A DNA stretch of 56,173 nt from Maritimibacter sp. (GCA_002701395.1 NZVC01000039.1:1-56173); one strand, 5' to 3'; shown: positions 8,620-17,249, counted from the first letter of the stretch. Made by a program: numbers and translations. The notes: generated by a model not told the origin, from the sequence alone.

Positions 8620-8891
8620 CACTGCCTCCGCAGTTTCGCCATTCGAACGGTGCCGTTGCCCGAGTTTCTTGGAACAACGCAACAAATCTAAGAACGAAGC
8701 GACAGCTTTTGGCAACCATATTGCACCGCCGGACGCCGTAGACATCTGCGCGGCAGTGTCCCGAACCGATTGTTGCGCGAAACGAATTTCGAAGCCGCGT
8801 GCGACATGTGGGTATGCGCGCCTGAAAATTCCGGTATGGAGCCCAAGTACGCAAAAAATTTTCGCCAATATCCGGCTAGGATGTATCGAGT

Positions 8892-10406
8892 ATGTCGAGA
8901 TTACCGGAAATGACGCAAAATCACACCACACCCACGGCGCAGCTCGCCGACCTGCCCAGCCTGCCGCGTTTCCTTAAGTCGGTCGCGGACCATCCCGACC
9001 CGATCCCGGACCTGCGCGCCGGCGTGATCGGCGACGGCGTCCTGTTCGACGCCGGATTCGGCCCGCAGTCCCTTCTGTATGCCGACTACACCGCATCGGG
9101 TCGCGCCCTGCGGCAGGTCGAAAGCTTCATGGCAGAGCAGGTGCTGCCATTCTATGCCAACACCCACACCGAGGCCTCGTTCTGCGGCGGTGTGATGACC
9201 CGCCTGCGCGAAGCAGGGCGGGCCGAGGTGGCGCGTCTGACCGGCGCGGGGCCTGACTGTCACGTCATCTTCACCGGCTCGGGGGCCACCGGGGGGCTGA
9301 ACCGGATCGTGGCCGGGCTGGATCTTGCTGCGCGGGCCGCGCGGGGCGAACGCGTGGCCGTGCTGACCGGGCCTTACGAACACCACTCCAACATCCTGCC
9401 GTGGCGCGAAAGCGGCGTCGAGGTGATCGAAATCCCCGAAGCCGCGACAGGCGGCCCGGACATGGCGGCGCTGCAAGATGCACTGGCGCGCGTTGGCGGA
9501 TACGATCTTGTCATCGGCACCTTCGCGGCGGCGTCCAACGTGACCGGCATCCTGACCGACACCGACGCCGTAACGCGGATTCTGAAGGCCGCAGGTGCCG
9601 TGGCGGTTTGGGACTATGCCGCTGCCGCCCCCTATATCCCCATCGACATGAGCAGCGGGGACACGGCGAAGGACGCCATCGTCTTTTCGCCTCACAAGTT
9701 TCCCGGCGGGCCCGGGGCGACCGGCATCCTTGTGCTGCGCGATGGCATCGGCTGGCGCGAGACGCCGACCGCGCCCGGTGGCGGATCGGTTCGCTTCGTG
9801 TCGCCGTGGGATCACCTGTACTCGACCCGCATCGAGGCGCGCGAAGAAGCGGGCACGCCGAACGTGGTCGGCGACATTCGCGCGGCGCTGGCGCTGCTGG
9901 TGAAGGACGCAGTGGGCTGCGACCGGATCGCCGAGCGGGACGAGGCCTTCCGCCTGCGCGCGCTAGAGGCGTGGTCGAAGGTGCCCGAGATCGAAATCCT
10001 CGGCCAGCGGGCCGGGGCGCGGGCGCTGCCGGTGTTCTCGTTCCGGGTGCGCGACGGCAAAGGCGGGCTGGTGCATCACCAGCTGTTCACCCGGATGCTC
10101 AGCGACATGTACGGCATTCAGGTGCGCGGCGGCTGCGCCTGTGCTGGCCCCTATGCGCACCGGCTGCTGGACCTTGATCAGCCTGCCTCGCAGGCGGTCA
10201 CGGCGCAGCTTGACGCCGGGTGCGAACTGGACAGGCCGGGCTGGGTGCGGCTGAATTTCAGCTACCTGTTCAGCGACGAGCAGGCCGATCGCGTGATCGC
10301 GGCGGTGGCAGAGCTTGCCCGCACCGCCTCTGGTGTCGCGGAACGATATGTCGGCGACCCGGCCACGGCGCGTTTTGCGCCCGCTGCGGCTGCCGTGGAC
10401 GGTTGA
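8892..10406 (+). CDS. Class V aminotransferase, cysteine-desulfurase-like
   Basis: A PLP enzyme of 504 residues, longer than IscS/SufS (about 400). The N-terminal LLYADYTASGRALRQVESFM and YANTHTEASF segments, ELRHNSN-like PYEHHSNILPW, PLP lysine 269 (FSPHKFPGG) and a C-terminal loop RGGCACAGPYAH with Cys415 follow the cysteine desulfurase/selenocysteine lyase pattern, so sulfur abstraction from a thiol amino acid is possible. AGGA 10 bases before favours ATG 8892; an in-frame ATG at 8910 is an alternative. Two CMD-type genes follow at 17 and 14 bases, which suggests a joint role in redox or sulfur chemistry. No scaffold or SUF protein is nearby. Confidence 0.82.
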   Translation: MSRLPEMTQNHTTPTAQLADLPSLPRFLKSVADHPDPIPDLRAGVIGDGVLFDAGFGPQSLLYADYTASGRALRQVESFMAEQVLPFYANTHTEASFCGGVMTRLREAGRAEVARLTGAGPDCHVIFTGSGATGGLNRIVAGLDLAARAARGERVAVLTGPYEHHSNILPWRESGVEVIEIPEAATGGPDMAALQDALARVGGYDLVIGTFAAASNVTGILTDTDAVTRILKAAGAVAVWDYAAAAPYIPIDMSSGDTAKDAIVFSPHKFPGGPGATGILVLRDGIGWRETPTAPGGGSVRFVSPWDHLYSTRIEAREEAGTPNVVGDIRAALALLVKDAVGCDRIAERDEAFRLRALEAWSKVPEIEILGQRAGARALPVFSFRVRDGKGGLVHHQLFTRMLSDMYGIQVRGGCACAGPYAHRLLDLDQPASQAVTAQLDAGCELDRPGWVRLNFSYLFSDEQADRVIAAVAELARTASGVAERYVGDPATARFAPAAAAVDG

Positions 10407-10423
10407 TAGATATTGAGGATGAC

Positions 10424-10993
10424 ATGACGGACGTGATCGACATGCTGGCGGGCCTTCCGTCGGATGCGGACCTGCGCGCGGCGCGGCCCACGGCGCGGGA
10501 ATACGCGCAGAAAAGCCACGAGGCGCTGTTCGTGACCGTGCGCGACGGGCTGATGCCGGTCGGCGAACGGCTGGCGGTGGCCTGTTTCGTGGCCGGGCTT
10601 CACGGCGACGCCCCGGCGATGGAGATGTACGCGGGCTTGCTGGCCGACAGCGATACGGCGGGCCTGTCGGATGCCATCGCCGCAGCCGTCAAGGCTGGGC
10701 GCACCGAAGGCCCCTATGGCGCGTTCCCCGAAGGCCCGCTGAGTGTCGAAGACACGCCCGGCATGACCTTCACGGCCGATGCCGACGCGCTTGGTGCGCG
10801 GCTGGCCGCCGCGTTCGATCACGCGCATCTGCTGGTGTTCCATCCGCGTGACGCGGGTCGCGATGCCATCGTGGCGCTGACCGAGGCCGGGTGGAACGCC
10901 ACCGACATCGTGACGTTGTCGCAGTTGATTTCCTTCCTCAGCTTCCAGATCCGCGCCGGTGCCGGCTTGCGTGTTCTGGCGGCCACCCGCTGA
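10424..10993 (+). CDS. CMD-domain protein (Avi_7170-like)
   Basis: A protein of 189 residues; TTGAGGATGAC precedes ATG 10424. It shows a degenerate CMD/AhpD repeat: RLAVACFVAGLHGDAPAMEMYAGLL in the first half and ALTEAGWNATDIVTLSQLISFLSFQIRAGAGLRVL in the second, without a CxxC pair. In many proteobacteria a CMD protein of this kind is encoded directly before an AhpD-type partner, the pairing seen here, and I recall the model names Avi_7170 and Avi_7169 for them. The function is not established; the two may form one heteromeric enzyme. Confidence 0.78.
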   Translation: MTDVIDMLAGLPSDADLRAARPTAREYAQKSHEALFVTVRDGLMPVGERLAVACFVAGLHGDAPAMEMYAGLLADSDTAGLSDAIAAAVKAGRTEGPYGAFPEGPLSVEDTPGMTFTADADALGARLAAAFDHAHLLVFHPRDAGRDAIVALTEAGWNATDIVTLSQLISFLSFQIRAGAGLRVLAATR

Positions 10994-11007
10994 CCGGAGC
11001 CGCGCCG

Positions 11008-11616
11008 ATGACCGAGACCGTGCTGACCCACGACAACCCAGACGAACCGAACGTCTTCACGCAGGACATGCTGGGCTGGGAGCCGTGGCTGCCGCCGATG
11101 GCAGAGGCCGACCTGACCGACCGCCACTGGGAGGCGCTGGTCCAGAAGGGCCGGTCCAAGATGCCCTATTTCATGCTGCTGGCCCGTGATCCGGATATTC
11201 TGGAATACCGGACGCGCACCGACATGGACATCTTCTATAACCCGGATGCGGGCCTGCCGCGCGCCGACCGCGAGATGGCCGCCGCCGCGACCTCGCGCTA
11301 CAACGGCTGCATCTATTGCGCCTCGGTGCATTCGCGCTTCGCCACCCAGCATTCCAAGCGCAAGGACGAGGTCCAGACCTTGCTGGACGAGGGCGTCAGC
11401 GCCCGGATCGACCCGCGCTGGGATGCGATCACCGACGCGGCGGTCGCTTTGACCTCGATCCCGATGACCTTCGGGCCCGAACATGTCGAGGCGCTGCGCG
11501 CCACCGGGATGGACGATCAGGCGATTGCCGACGCGATCTACGCGATCTCGTTCTTCAACTGGGCGAACCGGCTGATGCTGTCGCTTGGGCCGACACTGCC
11601 GGGCGACAGCGCCTAG
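11008..11616 (+). CDS. Alkylhydroperoxidase (AhpD-like) protein (Avi_7169-like)
   Basis: A protein of 202 residues starting at ATG 11008, 14 bases after the preceding gene. The AhpD active-site pattern is present as NGCIYCASVHSR with Cys101, Cys104 and His108, preceded by LPRADREMAAAATS. The C-terminal half carries DAAVALTSIPMTF and DAIYAISFFNWANRLMLSLG. AhpD-type proteins reduce peroxides or disulfides through the CxxC pair. This one probably works with the CMD protein before it and the PLP enzyme at 8892. A GC-rich hairpin follows the stop. Confidence 0.85.
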   Translation: MTETVLTHDNPDEPNVFTQDMLGWEPWLPPMAEADLTDRHWEALVQKGRSKMPYFMLLARDPDILEYRTRTDMDIFYNPDAGLPRADREMAAAATSRYNGCIYCASVHSRFATQHSKRKDEVQTLLDEGVSARIDPRWDAITDAAVALTSIPMTFGPEHVEALRATGMDDQAIADAIYAISFFNWANRLMLSLGPTLPGDSA

Positions 11617-11630
11617 GCCCCAAACGAAAA

Positions 11631-11660
11631 GGCGCGGCGCCCGGGTCCGGGGGCCGCGCC
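11631..11660. terminator. GC-rich hairpin between convergent genes
   Basis: GGCGCGGC pairs with GCCGCGCC, with CCGG/CCGG able to pair inside. It lies between the stop codons of the AhpD-like gene (11616) and the minus-strand SDR (11680). There is no T-run, so it may act in both directions as a weak or Rho-assisted terminator. Confidence 0.5.
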
Positions 11661-11679
11661 GATGTTTCGCCGCCGTGGC

Positions 11680-12498
11680 TCACCAAGCGGTGAAGCCACC
11701 GTCCAGCACAAGGTTGGCGCCGGTCATGTAGGACGAGGCGTCCGAGGCAAGGAACTGCACGATGGGGCCGAATTCCTCGATCTCGGCCTGACGGCCCATC
11801 GGGACGCGCTGCAGGAAAGCGTCGATGAATTCCTTGTCGAACGATCCGGTCTTTACGCCCCCGAAGGTGACAAGGTTCGTGCGCACGCCCTTCTTCGCCC
11901 AGTAGGTCGCAAGATAGCGGGTCATGTTCAGCAGCCCCGACTTCGACGCGGCATAGCTGATCGCCTTGACGAAGGGCTCGCCGTCGCGTTCCTCGCGGTA
12001 GGCGTATAGCGCCTGATTGGGCGACACCATGCCGTACATCGACCCGACCATGATGATCGACCCGCGCCCGGCCTCGGCCATGCGGCTACCGATCACCTGG
12101 CTGCACAGCATGCAGCCGGTCAGGTTCGTTTCGATCACGTCGTCCCAGTATTTCTTCGGGTAAACCTCGAACGGGCTGTTCTGATCCGCGTCGCCGTCCG
12201 GTTTGCTGTCGATCCCGGCGTTGTTCACCAGCACATGCGGCACGCCCCAGTCGGCGGTCACCTGATCCGTCGCGGCGATCAGGCTGTCCTTGTCCTTTAC
12301 GTCGGCCTTGTAGACGCGGACGTTGTCGGACAGGCCGGGAAACTGCTCTTCGATTTCCTCTTTCGTGCGGGTGCGGCGGGCGAAGATCGCGACCTTCGCG
12401 CCGTTTTCGGCAAGCTGCTTGGTGAATTGCGTCCCAAGCTGTCCCAGCCCGCCCGTCACGATCGCGACCCGTCCTTCGATATTGAAAAAGTCCTGCAT
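11680..12498 (-). CDS. SDR-family oxidoreductase
   Basis: A protein of 272 residues; GGGAGGAACC precedes ATG 12498. The cofactor loop TGGLGQLG (15-22), NNAG, a MVGSMYG serine strand and a YAASKSG tyrosine/lysine pair are present; a GGFTAW end closes the protein. The insertion containing YAYREERDGEPF and the TRYLATYWAKKGVRTNLV segment are typical of SDRs acting on sugar or sugar-acid substrates, but the substrate cannot be named. It diverges from a GntR regulator with a palindromic operator in between, and so is probably that regulator's target. Confidence 0.85.
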   Translation of the reverse strand: MQDFFNIEGRVAIVTGGLGQLGTQFTKQLAENGAKVAIFARRTRTKEEIEEQFPGLSDNVRVYKADVKDKDSLIAATDQVTADWGVPHVLVNNAGIDSKPDGDADQNSPFEVYPKKYWDDVIETNLTGCMLCSQVIGSRMAEAGRGSIIMVGSMYGMVSPNQALYAYREERDGEPFVKAISYAASKSGLLNMTRYLATYWAKKGVRTNLVTFGGVKTGSFDKEFIDAFLQRVPMGRQAEIEEFGPIVQFLASDASSYMTGANLVLDGGFTAW

Positions 12499-12583
12499 GC
12501 GCGTGGTTCCTCCCTGATCATTCCATTCCGCGAAGGGCGGCCCGGCGGTCGGGCGGCGCGCGCTTCGCTGGTCGCGGCAAGTG

Positions 12584-12604
12584 TTGACATATGACTTATG
12601 TCAA
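12584..12604. promoter_or_regulatory. Palindromic operator in the SDR/GntR divergent region
   Basis: Perfect 8-bp arms TTGACATA (12584-12591) and TATGTCAA (12597-12604) flank TGACT. The left arm also forms a -35 hexamer (TTGACA) for the GntR gene, with TAGGAA as a possible -10 after 18 bases. Position and symmetry suit a GntR/FadR-type autoregulatory site that also governs the divergent SDR. The extended form AGTGTTGACA (12580-12589) matches the operator core of the second GntR regulon at 22-27 kb. Confidence 0.65.
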
Positions 12605-12678
12605 GAGTAGGAATAACCACGGGCCGCCGGAGCGTCAACAGCAGGACGCACCGCCGGACGGCCGCAAAGGGGGGAGCG

Positions 12679-13404
12679 ATGAGCGTCAGCAGGGGCAAAC
12701 TGCACACGACCGTGTCGTCGGCACTCGAGGATCGAATCCTCGGGGGGGAACTGAAGGTCGGCGACAAGCTGGGTTCGGAAAGCGCCATCGCGGACGAATT
12801 CGGCGTTTCGACCCGCTCTGTCCGCGAAGCGATCCAGACGCTCGAAACCAAGGGCCTAGTCCGCCGACGCCACGGGGGCCGCACCACCGTCGTGCGCGAG
12901 GACGTGCACGAGTTCATCGACACGCTTGCCGTCACCGTCCGCCAGCAGCTTGCCGCCGATCCGGGGTATCTGGAGCAGCTGATGCAGGCACGGCGGATGA
13001 TCGAGACCGAGACGATCGAACTGCTGATGACCCGCGAGCCCAGCGTGACGCCGGATGTCGAGGCGGCGCTGGACCGGATGCGCATCGCGCGGGACGAGGG
13101 CGATTTCACCGGCTTCGTGGTGGCCGACGCGGCCTTTCACCTTGCGCTGGTGCACTCCTCCGGCAACCGCATCCTTGCGATCATGTACGACAATTTCGCC
13201 AACCTGATCGGCGAGATGATCCAGCTGTCCAGCCGGGTGCCGACCAAGTCGCTGGACGAAGCCTATGCCGAACACGCCGAGATTTTCGCCTGCATCCGAG
13301 ACCGCGACGAAGCGGGGGCGCAGGCCCTGATGCGGGCCCAGATCGACCGCAGCGCGGACTATCTTCGCGTTGCCATCGCGAAAGCACAGCAAAAGGAAGA
13401 CTGA
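12679..13404 (+). CDS. GntR-family regulator, FadR/FCD subfamily
   Basis: A protein of 241 residues; GGGGGGAGCG before ATG 12679 makes this start better than the in-frame ATG at 12598, which would lie beside the operator. The winged helix is at residues about 8-75 (KVGDKLGSESAIADEFGVSTRSVREAIQTLETKGLVRRRHGGRTTVV). The FCD ligand domain has metal-binding-type residues in VADAAFHLALVHSSGNR and YAEHAEIFACIRDRD. FCD regulators usually sense sugar acids or organic acids. The gene overlaps the RraA-like gene by one base, so both respond to the same signal. Confidence 0.9.
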   Translation: MSVSRGKLHTTVSSALEDRILGGELKVGDKLGSESAIADEFGVSTRSVREAIQTLETKGLVRRRHGGRTTVVREDVHEFIDTLAVTVRQQLAADPGYLEQLMQARRMIETETIELLMTREPSVTPDVEAALDRMRIARDEGDFTGFVVADAAFHLALVHSSGNRILAIMYDNFANLIGEMIQLSSRVPTKSLDEAYAEHAEIFACIRDRDEAGAQALMRAQIDRSADYLRVAIAKAQQKED

Positions 13405-14063
13405 TGTTCGACTACGACTATTCGCCCGCAGAGAAGGACGCGATGACGCGCCTGTCCAAGTGGTACTCGGGCGACATCCACGACAGCATGGAGGCGCTGG
13501 GCCTGTGGGGACATCTTGAGGGGATCTCGTTGCTGGGATCGCTTGCCGACGGCGACGTGGTCTGCGGGCCCGCCGTCACCGTCCTGTTCGAACCGTCCGA
13601 CCGCAAGGGCGAGCCGCAGGACGTGTATCACAACGCGATCGACAACGTGCCGCCGGGCGGCATCATGGTGGTCGACGCGTCCTGTGCGCCGGGGTCGTGC
13701 TCGGGCGAGCTGATGAGCACCGGCGCCAAGACCGCGGGCGCGGCGGCGACCATCGTCAACAGCACGGTCCGCGATCTCGCGCAGGTGCGGGCGCTTGGCT
13801 ATCCGCTGTTCGGCACCGCGCCCAGCCCGGTCGGCGTGACCGGCAAGAAGGAACCGATGAAAAGCCAGGTGCCCGTCACCCTTGGCGGCACCACCGTGTC
13901 TCCGGGCGATTTGATCTTCGGGGATGTCGATGGCGTCGTGTGCATTCCGCGCGCGCATCTGGTGGCTGTCGCCGATCAGGCTGACGCGCTGGGCCGGGAC
14001 GAGGCGTCCGCCCGTGACCGGATCCTTGCGGGTGAAAAGCTGCAAGCCGTCTGGCCGGCCTGA
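13404..14063 (+). CDS. RraA-family protein, probable HMG/CHA-type aldolase
   Basis: A protein of 219 residues overlapping the GntR stop (TGATG). It has the RraA/4-hydroxy-4-methyl-2-oxoglutarate aldolase fold marks: SGDIHDSME near the N-terminus, VCGPAVTV, the GGIMVVDASCAPGSCSGELMSTGAK loop region, NSTVRDLAQVRALGYPLFGT with the catalytic Arg-Asp, and GDLIFGDVDGVVCIPR for metal binding. Members split 2-oxo-4-hydroxy acids to pyruvate, or act as oxaloacetate decarboxylases. Its partners here (SDR, GntR, DapA-like lyase, Tct transporter) suggest catabolism of an imported carboxylic acid. Confidence 0.85.
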   Translation: MFDYDYSPAEKDAMTRLSKWYSGDIHDSMEALGLWGHLEGISLLGSLADGDVVCGPAVTVLFEPSDRKGEPQDVYHNAIDNVPPGGIMVVDASCAPGSCSGELMSTGAKTAGAAATIVNSTVRDLAQVRALGYPLFGTAPSPVGVTGKKEPMKSQVPVTLGGTTVSPGDLIFGDVDGVVCIPRAHLVAVADQADALGRDEASARDRILAGEKLQAVWPA

Positions 14064-14097
14064 TCCGATGGTCGTTTCCTGCCACGCCCCGGTGTCG

Positions 14098-14898
14098 TCA
14101 GCGGTTGTAGCCCAACCGCTGCGAGATCAGGTTGGCGTGGTAGGTGACCACTTGGCTAAAGTCTTCGATCCGCGTGCTGCCCAGTTCCCAGACCGGGGCG
14201 CTGACGCTGATCGCGGCGAAGACGCGGCCCGAGGCGTTGCGGATCGGCGCCCCGACGCAGCGCAGCGACGGCTGGTGTTCGCCATCGTCAAGGGAATACC
14301 CCCGCTCTCGCGTGGCGACCAGATCGGCGCGCAGCGCGTCCGGGTCGGTCAGCGTGGTGTCGGTCAACGGTTTCAGTCCCAGCGCGATCACCCGGTCGAC
14401 GGTCTCTTCGTCCTGGTGCGCAAGGATCGCCTTGCCGACGCTGGTGCAATAGGCGGGCGAATTCTCGACAAAGCTGCTGGGGGTCATCCCGTCCTTGCCG
14501 GATTCGGTCCGCTGGATCACCACCGCGCGCTGGCCGTCGAACACCGCAAGGTGGACGGTGCGGTTCGTCAGTTGGTGCAGCGCGTTGACGATCGCGCTGC
14601 CCTCGCGGTGCAGTTCAAGGTTCGCCAGAACCGTCGAGCCCAGTTCGAACAGGCGCAGCCCCAGCCGGTAGGCGTCGCGCTCGTGTTCCTGCTCCAGAAA
14701 CCCGACCTCGCGCATCGAGGCGGCCAGCCTGTGGGTGGTCGAGCGGGGAAAGCCGGTGATCTCGCAGATCTCGGCCAGCGACAGCGAGCGTCGGTTCAGG
14801 TCGAAGCAATCCAGGATCTTCGCAACCTTGTTCAGCGACTTCAGGCTGTCCTCTCCCGACTTGCGGGGCGGTCTGGCGGATTGCGCGGGGCTGTCCAT
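14098..14898 (-). CDS. IclR-family transcriptional regulator
   Basis: A protein of 266 residues from ATG 14898 (a longer in-frame ATG at 14982 adds a low-complexity lead and no better ribosome binding site). The helix-turn-helix is SLAEICEITGFPRSTTHRLA (about residues 40-60). The IclR effector domain follows, with AYCTSVGKAILA and RGYSLDDGEHQPSLRCVGAPIRNASGRVFAAISVSAP. It is encoded downstream of, and on the same strand as, the DapA-family gene at 15043-15972. It is the best candidate to bind the repeated operators at 16057 and 16204. Confidence 0.9.
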   Translation of the reverse strand: MDSPAQSARPPRKSGEDSLKSLNKVAKILDCFDLNRRSLSLAEICEITGFPRSTTHRLAASMREVGFLEQEHERDAYRLGLRLFELGSTVLANLELHREGSAIVNALHQLTNRTVHLAVFDGQRAVVIQRTESGKDGMTPSSFVENSPAYCTSVGKAILAHQDEETVDRVIALGLKPLTDTTLTDPDALRADLVATRERGYSLDDGEHQPSLRCVGAPIRNASGRVFAAISVSAPVWELGSTRIEDFSQVVTYHANLISQRLGYNR

Positions 14899-15042
14899 GC
14901 GGGCTGTCTCGTTTCCTTTCCTCGGCAGGGCGCGGGGGGCCTGTCCTTTCCCCGTATACCCGTCCGACACGCCGTGCGGCAATGCGCGGCTGGCGGGCGC
15001 GGGTCGAAAGCCCCGCGCCGCGCCGTGACGTTATGCGCCGGA

Positions 15043-15972
15043 TCAGGCCGCGCGGGCGGCTTCCGTCGCTTCCAGAACCGGGTCCAGCGCCGCGTCGATC
15101 AGGCGCTGCCGGTCGGCGTCGACCTTTTCCATCGGCGCGCGCGGGTGGAACAGGGGCAGACCCTGCCGCGACTGAACGTATTTCACGCAGGCCGGCAGCT
15201 GGTCGTGCGGCATCGCGTTCCACAGGGCGTTCAGCTTGAAGTGCAGATCGCGCGCCACGGCGTCATCGCCACGCTGAACCGCGTCGAACATCGTGACGGT
15301 GGTGCCGGGAACGGCGCAGGTCAGCGCGCTGATCGCACCGTGCGCGCCCATCGAAAACGCCGGGTACAGCAGGGCGTCGATGCCGCTAAGAACAAGGTTC
15401 TCGGGCTTGGCGCGCAGCAGCAGGTCGGTGACGGATTTCAGGTCGCCCGAGCTTTGCTTCATGCCGACCACGCCGGGAACTTCGTCCATAATGGTGATCA
15501 TGTCGTCGACGCTGAGATAGTTCCACGGGATCACGTTGTAGATCAGGATCGGGATCTGCGTGGCTTCCCAGATCTCGCGGAAGTGCTTGATCGTGGCCTT
15601 CAGGCTGGTCTTGAACAGGTAATAGACCGGGGTGACCTGCAGCGCGTCGATCTTGATGTCGCCCAGCATTTCGACGCGCTCGATCGCGTCACGGGTCGAG
15701 TTCACGATCAGGCCCGCGACGAACGGCACGCGGCCGGCGGTGGCGCTGTGGGCTTCGGTCATCGCGGTGACGAATTCGCTGTGCGACAGGGTGTGCCCCT
15801 CGCCGGTCGAGCCGCCGGCGACGACACCGCGCACGCCCGCGCCGACCATCATGTCGATCTGCGGACCGATGGCGTCGGCCACCAGTTTGCTGTCGTCGTC
15901 GAAGGGCATCGCCAGCGGCGGCAGAATGCCCGTCAGTGTGTTTCGGACCGAAAGAGCTACTTCGTTCGGCAT
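15043..15972 (-). CDS. DapA/NanA-family (dihydrodipicolinate synthase-like) lyase
   Basis: A protein of 309 residues and a complete TIM barrel of the class I aldolase DapA superfamily. GGSTGEG (53-59), Tyr145 in IYNVIPW and the Schiff-base Lys172 in GMKQSSGD are present. The context (IclR regulator, RraA-like aldolase, divergent Tct transporter) makes lysine synthesis unlikely and points to a catabolic aldolase or dehydratase acting on a 2-oxo acid made from the transported substrate. The start ATG 15972 is preceded by GGAGGAGATGGAAC. It diverges from the tctC gene across a 287-base control region. Confidence 0.88.
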   Translation of the reverse strand: MPNEVALSVRNTLTGILPPLAMPFDDDSKLVADAIGPQIDMMVGAGVRGVVAGGSTGEGHTLSHSEFVTAMTEAHSATAGRVPFVAGLIVNSTRDAIERVEMLGDIKIDALQVTPVYYLFKTSLKATIKHFREIWEATQIPILIYNVIPWNYLSVDDMITIMDEVPGVVGMKQSSGDLKSVTDLLLRAKPENLVLSGIDALLYPAFSMGAHGAISALTCAVPGTTVTMFDAVQRGDDAVARDLHFKLNALWNAMPHDQLPACVKYVQSRQGLPLFHPRAPMEKVDADRQRLIDAALDPVLEATEAARAA

Positions 15973-16056
15973 GTTCCATCTCCTCCTTTGGGGGTGGCGC
16001 GGGCTGGGTTGGCCAGCCGGCGCCGATGCACGGTGCTAATTCAAAATTCGAACTTT

Positions 16057-16075
16057 CATCCCGGTATGCGGAATG
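16057..16075. promoter_or_regulatory. Operator copy 1 (probable IclR site)
   Basis: CATCCCGGTATGCGGAATG is an inverted repeat (CATCCCG/CGGAATG, one mismatch, 5-base centre) 84 bases upstream of the DapA-like start. A close second copy lies at 16204. The paired sites in a divergent control region next to an iclR gene suggest binding by that regulator. Confidence 0.55.
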
Positions 16076-16203
16076 CAGATCTGGAATTCAGGAATAGGAG
16101 GGCTAGCTCGACTTGTCAAATGGCGATGTGGCATCGTCATTCTAAACTTTCTGCGCGGTAACGAATTAACTTTTGCCGGTTGAAAGTAAAAATATGGGAT
16201 GTT

Positions 16204-16222
16204 AATCCCGGAATACGGAATG
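16204..16222. promoter_or_regulatory. Operator copy 2 (probable IclR site)
   Basis: AATCCCGGAATACGGAATG matches copy 1 at 16 of 19 positions (differences at positions 1, 10 and 13) and lies 38 bases before the tctC start. The distance fits control of the tctCBA promoter. Confidence 0.55.
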
Positions 16223-16259
16223 GCGTGGAGGCGCCGGATCGACCCTTAGGGAGGAACTC

Positions 16260-17228
16260 ATGGGAATCTTGAAGAACGCGGCTCTCGCCGCAGCAACCGT
16301 CGTCGCCGGAGCGGGCGCCGCTTGGGCCGAATACCCCGAAAGCCCGATCACCCTGATCGTGCCGTGGTCCGCCGGTGGCGGCACCGACGCAACGGGCCGC
16401 CTGATCGCTGGCCAGCTGGAAGAGACGCTGGGCCAGCCGGTCAACGTCGTGAACCGCACGGGCGGCGGCGGCATCGTCGGCCATACCGCGCTGGCCGAGG
16501 CAGAGCCGGACGGCTACACGCTGGGCATCATCACCACCGAACTGTCGATGTACAGCGCCGTCGGCTCGGCCGAGCTGACCTACGAAGACTACAGCCTTGT
16601 CGGCCTGTACAACGCCGACCCCTCGGCGATCTTCGTCAAGGCGGACTCGGAATTCGAAACGGTCGAGGATCTGGCCGAAGCTATCAAGGCGGACGTCAGC
16701 GCGCTTAGCACCAGCGGCGCGAACTTCGGCGGCCTGAACCACCTGTCGTGGATCAGCCTTGTGCAAGGTCTCGGCGGCGAGGCAAGCGCGGTGAACTGGG
16801 TGCCGACCGACGGCGGCGCACCGTCGCTGCAACTGCTGGTCTCGGGCGCAATCGACGTGGTGGTCGCGCAGTTCCCCGAAGCCAAGGCGCTGATCGAGGC
16901 GGGCGAAATCCGTCCGCTGGCCTATCTGGGCAGCGAGCCCAACGAAGGCTTCCCGGACGTACCGACGGTCAATGACGCGCTGGGCGTCGACTTTGCCATC
17001 GCCGGCTGGCGTGGTCTTGCCGGTCCTGCCGGTCTGCCCGACGACATCACCGCCACCCTCGTCGAGGCGCTGGACGGCATCGTTCAGTCGGACTCGTTCA
17101 ACGAAGCGATGGGCAATCTGAACTACGGCGTTGTCTGGGAAGGCGGCGACGACTTCATGGAGTACCTCGCGCAGCGCGGCAAAGCCTTCGGCGATGCCAT
17201 CTCGTCTGCCGGTCTGGACAACCAGTAA
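16260..17228 (+). CDS. tctC: TctC-type periplasmic solute-binding protein (set 1)
   Basis: A protein of 322 residues with AGGGAGGAACTC before ATG 16260 and a signal peptide ending about AWA (21-23). The mature start YPESPITLIVPWSAGGGTDATGRLIA and the VNVVNRTGGGGIVGHTALAEAEPDGYTLG segment are the hallmark of Bug/TctC receptors. These bind carboxylates (citrate, tartrate, terephthalate and others) through two beta-strand loops. It heads a complete tctCBA operon with the permease subunits at 17250 and 17742. The ligand is unknown, but is probably the substrate of the divergent DapA-like lyase. Confidence 0.92.
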   Translation: MGILKNAALAAATVVAGAGAAWAEYPESPITLIVPWSAGGGTDATGRLIAGQLEETLGQPVNVVNRTGGGGIVGHTALAEAEPDGYTLGIITTELSMYSAVGSAELTYEDYSLVGLYNADPSAIFVKADSEFETVEDLAEAIKADVSALSTSGANFGGLNHLSWISLVQGLGGEASAVNWVPTDGGAPSLQLLVSGAIDVVVAQFPEAKALIEAGEIRPLAYLGSEPNEGFPDVPTVNDALGVDFAIAGWRGLAGPAGLPDDITATLVEALDGIVQSDSFNEAMGNLNYGVVWEGGDDFMEYLAQRGKAFGDAISSAGLDNQ

Positions 17229-17249
17229 GTCCGGATAACGGGTGATAGC

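Noticed and set aside
13924..16161. A 745-codon plus-strand frame opposite the IclR and DapA-like genes
   Set aside because: Same reason: it mirrors two clear minus-strand genes with intact motifs and proper ribosome binding sites, and its own translation has no domain.
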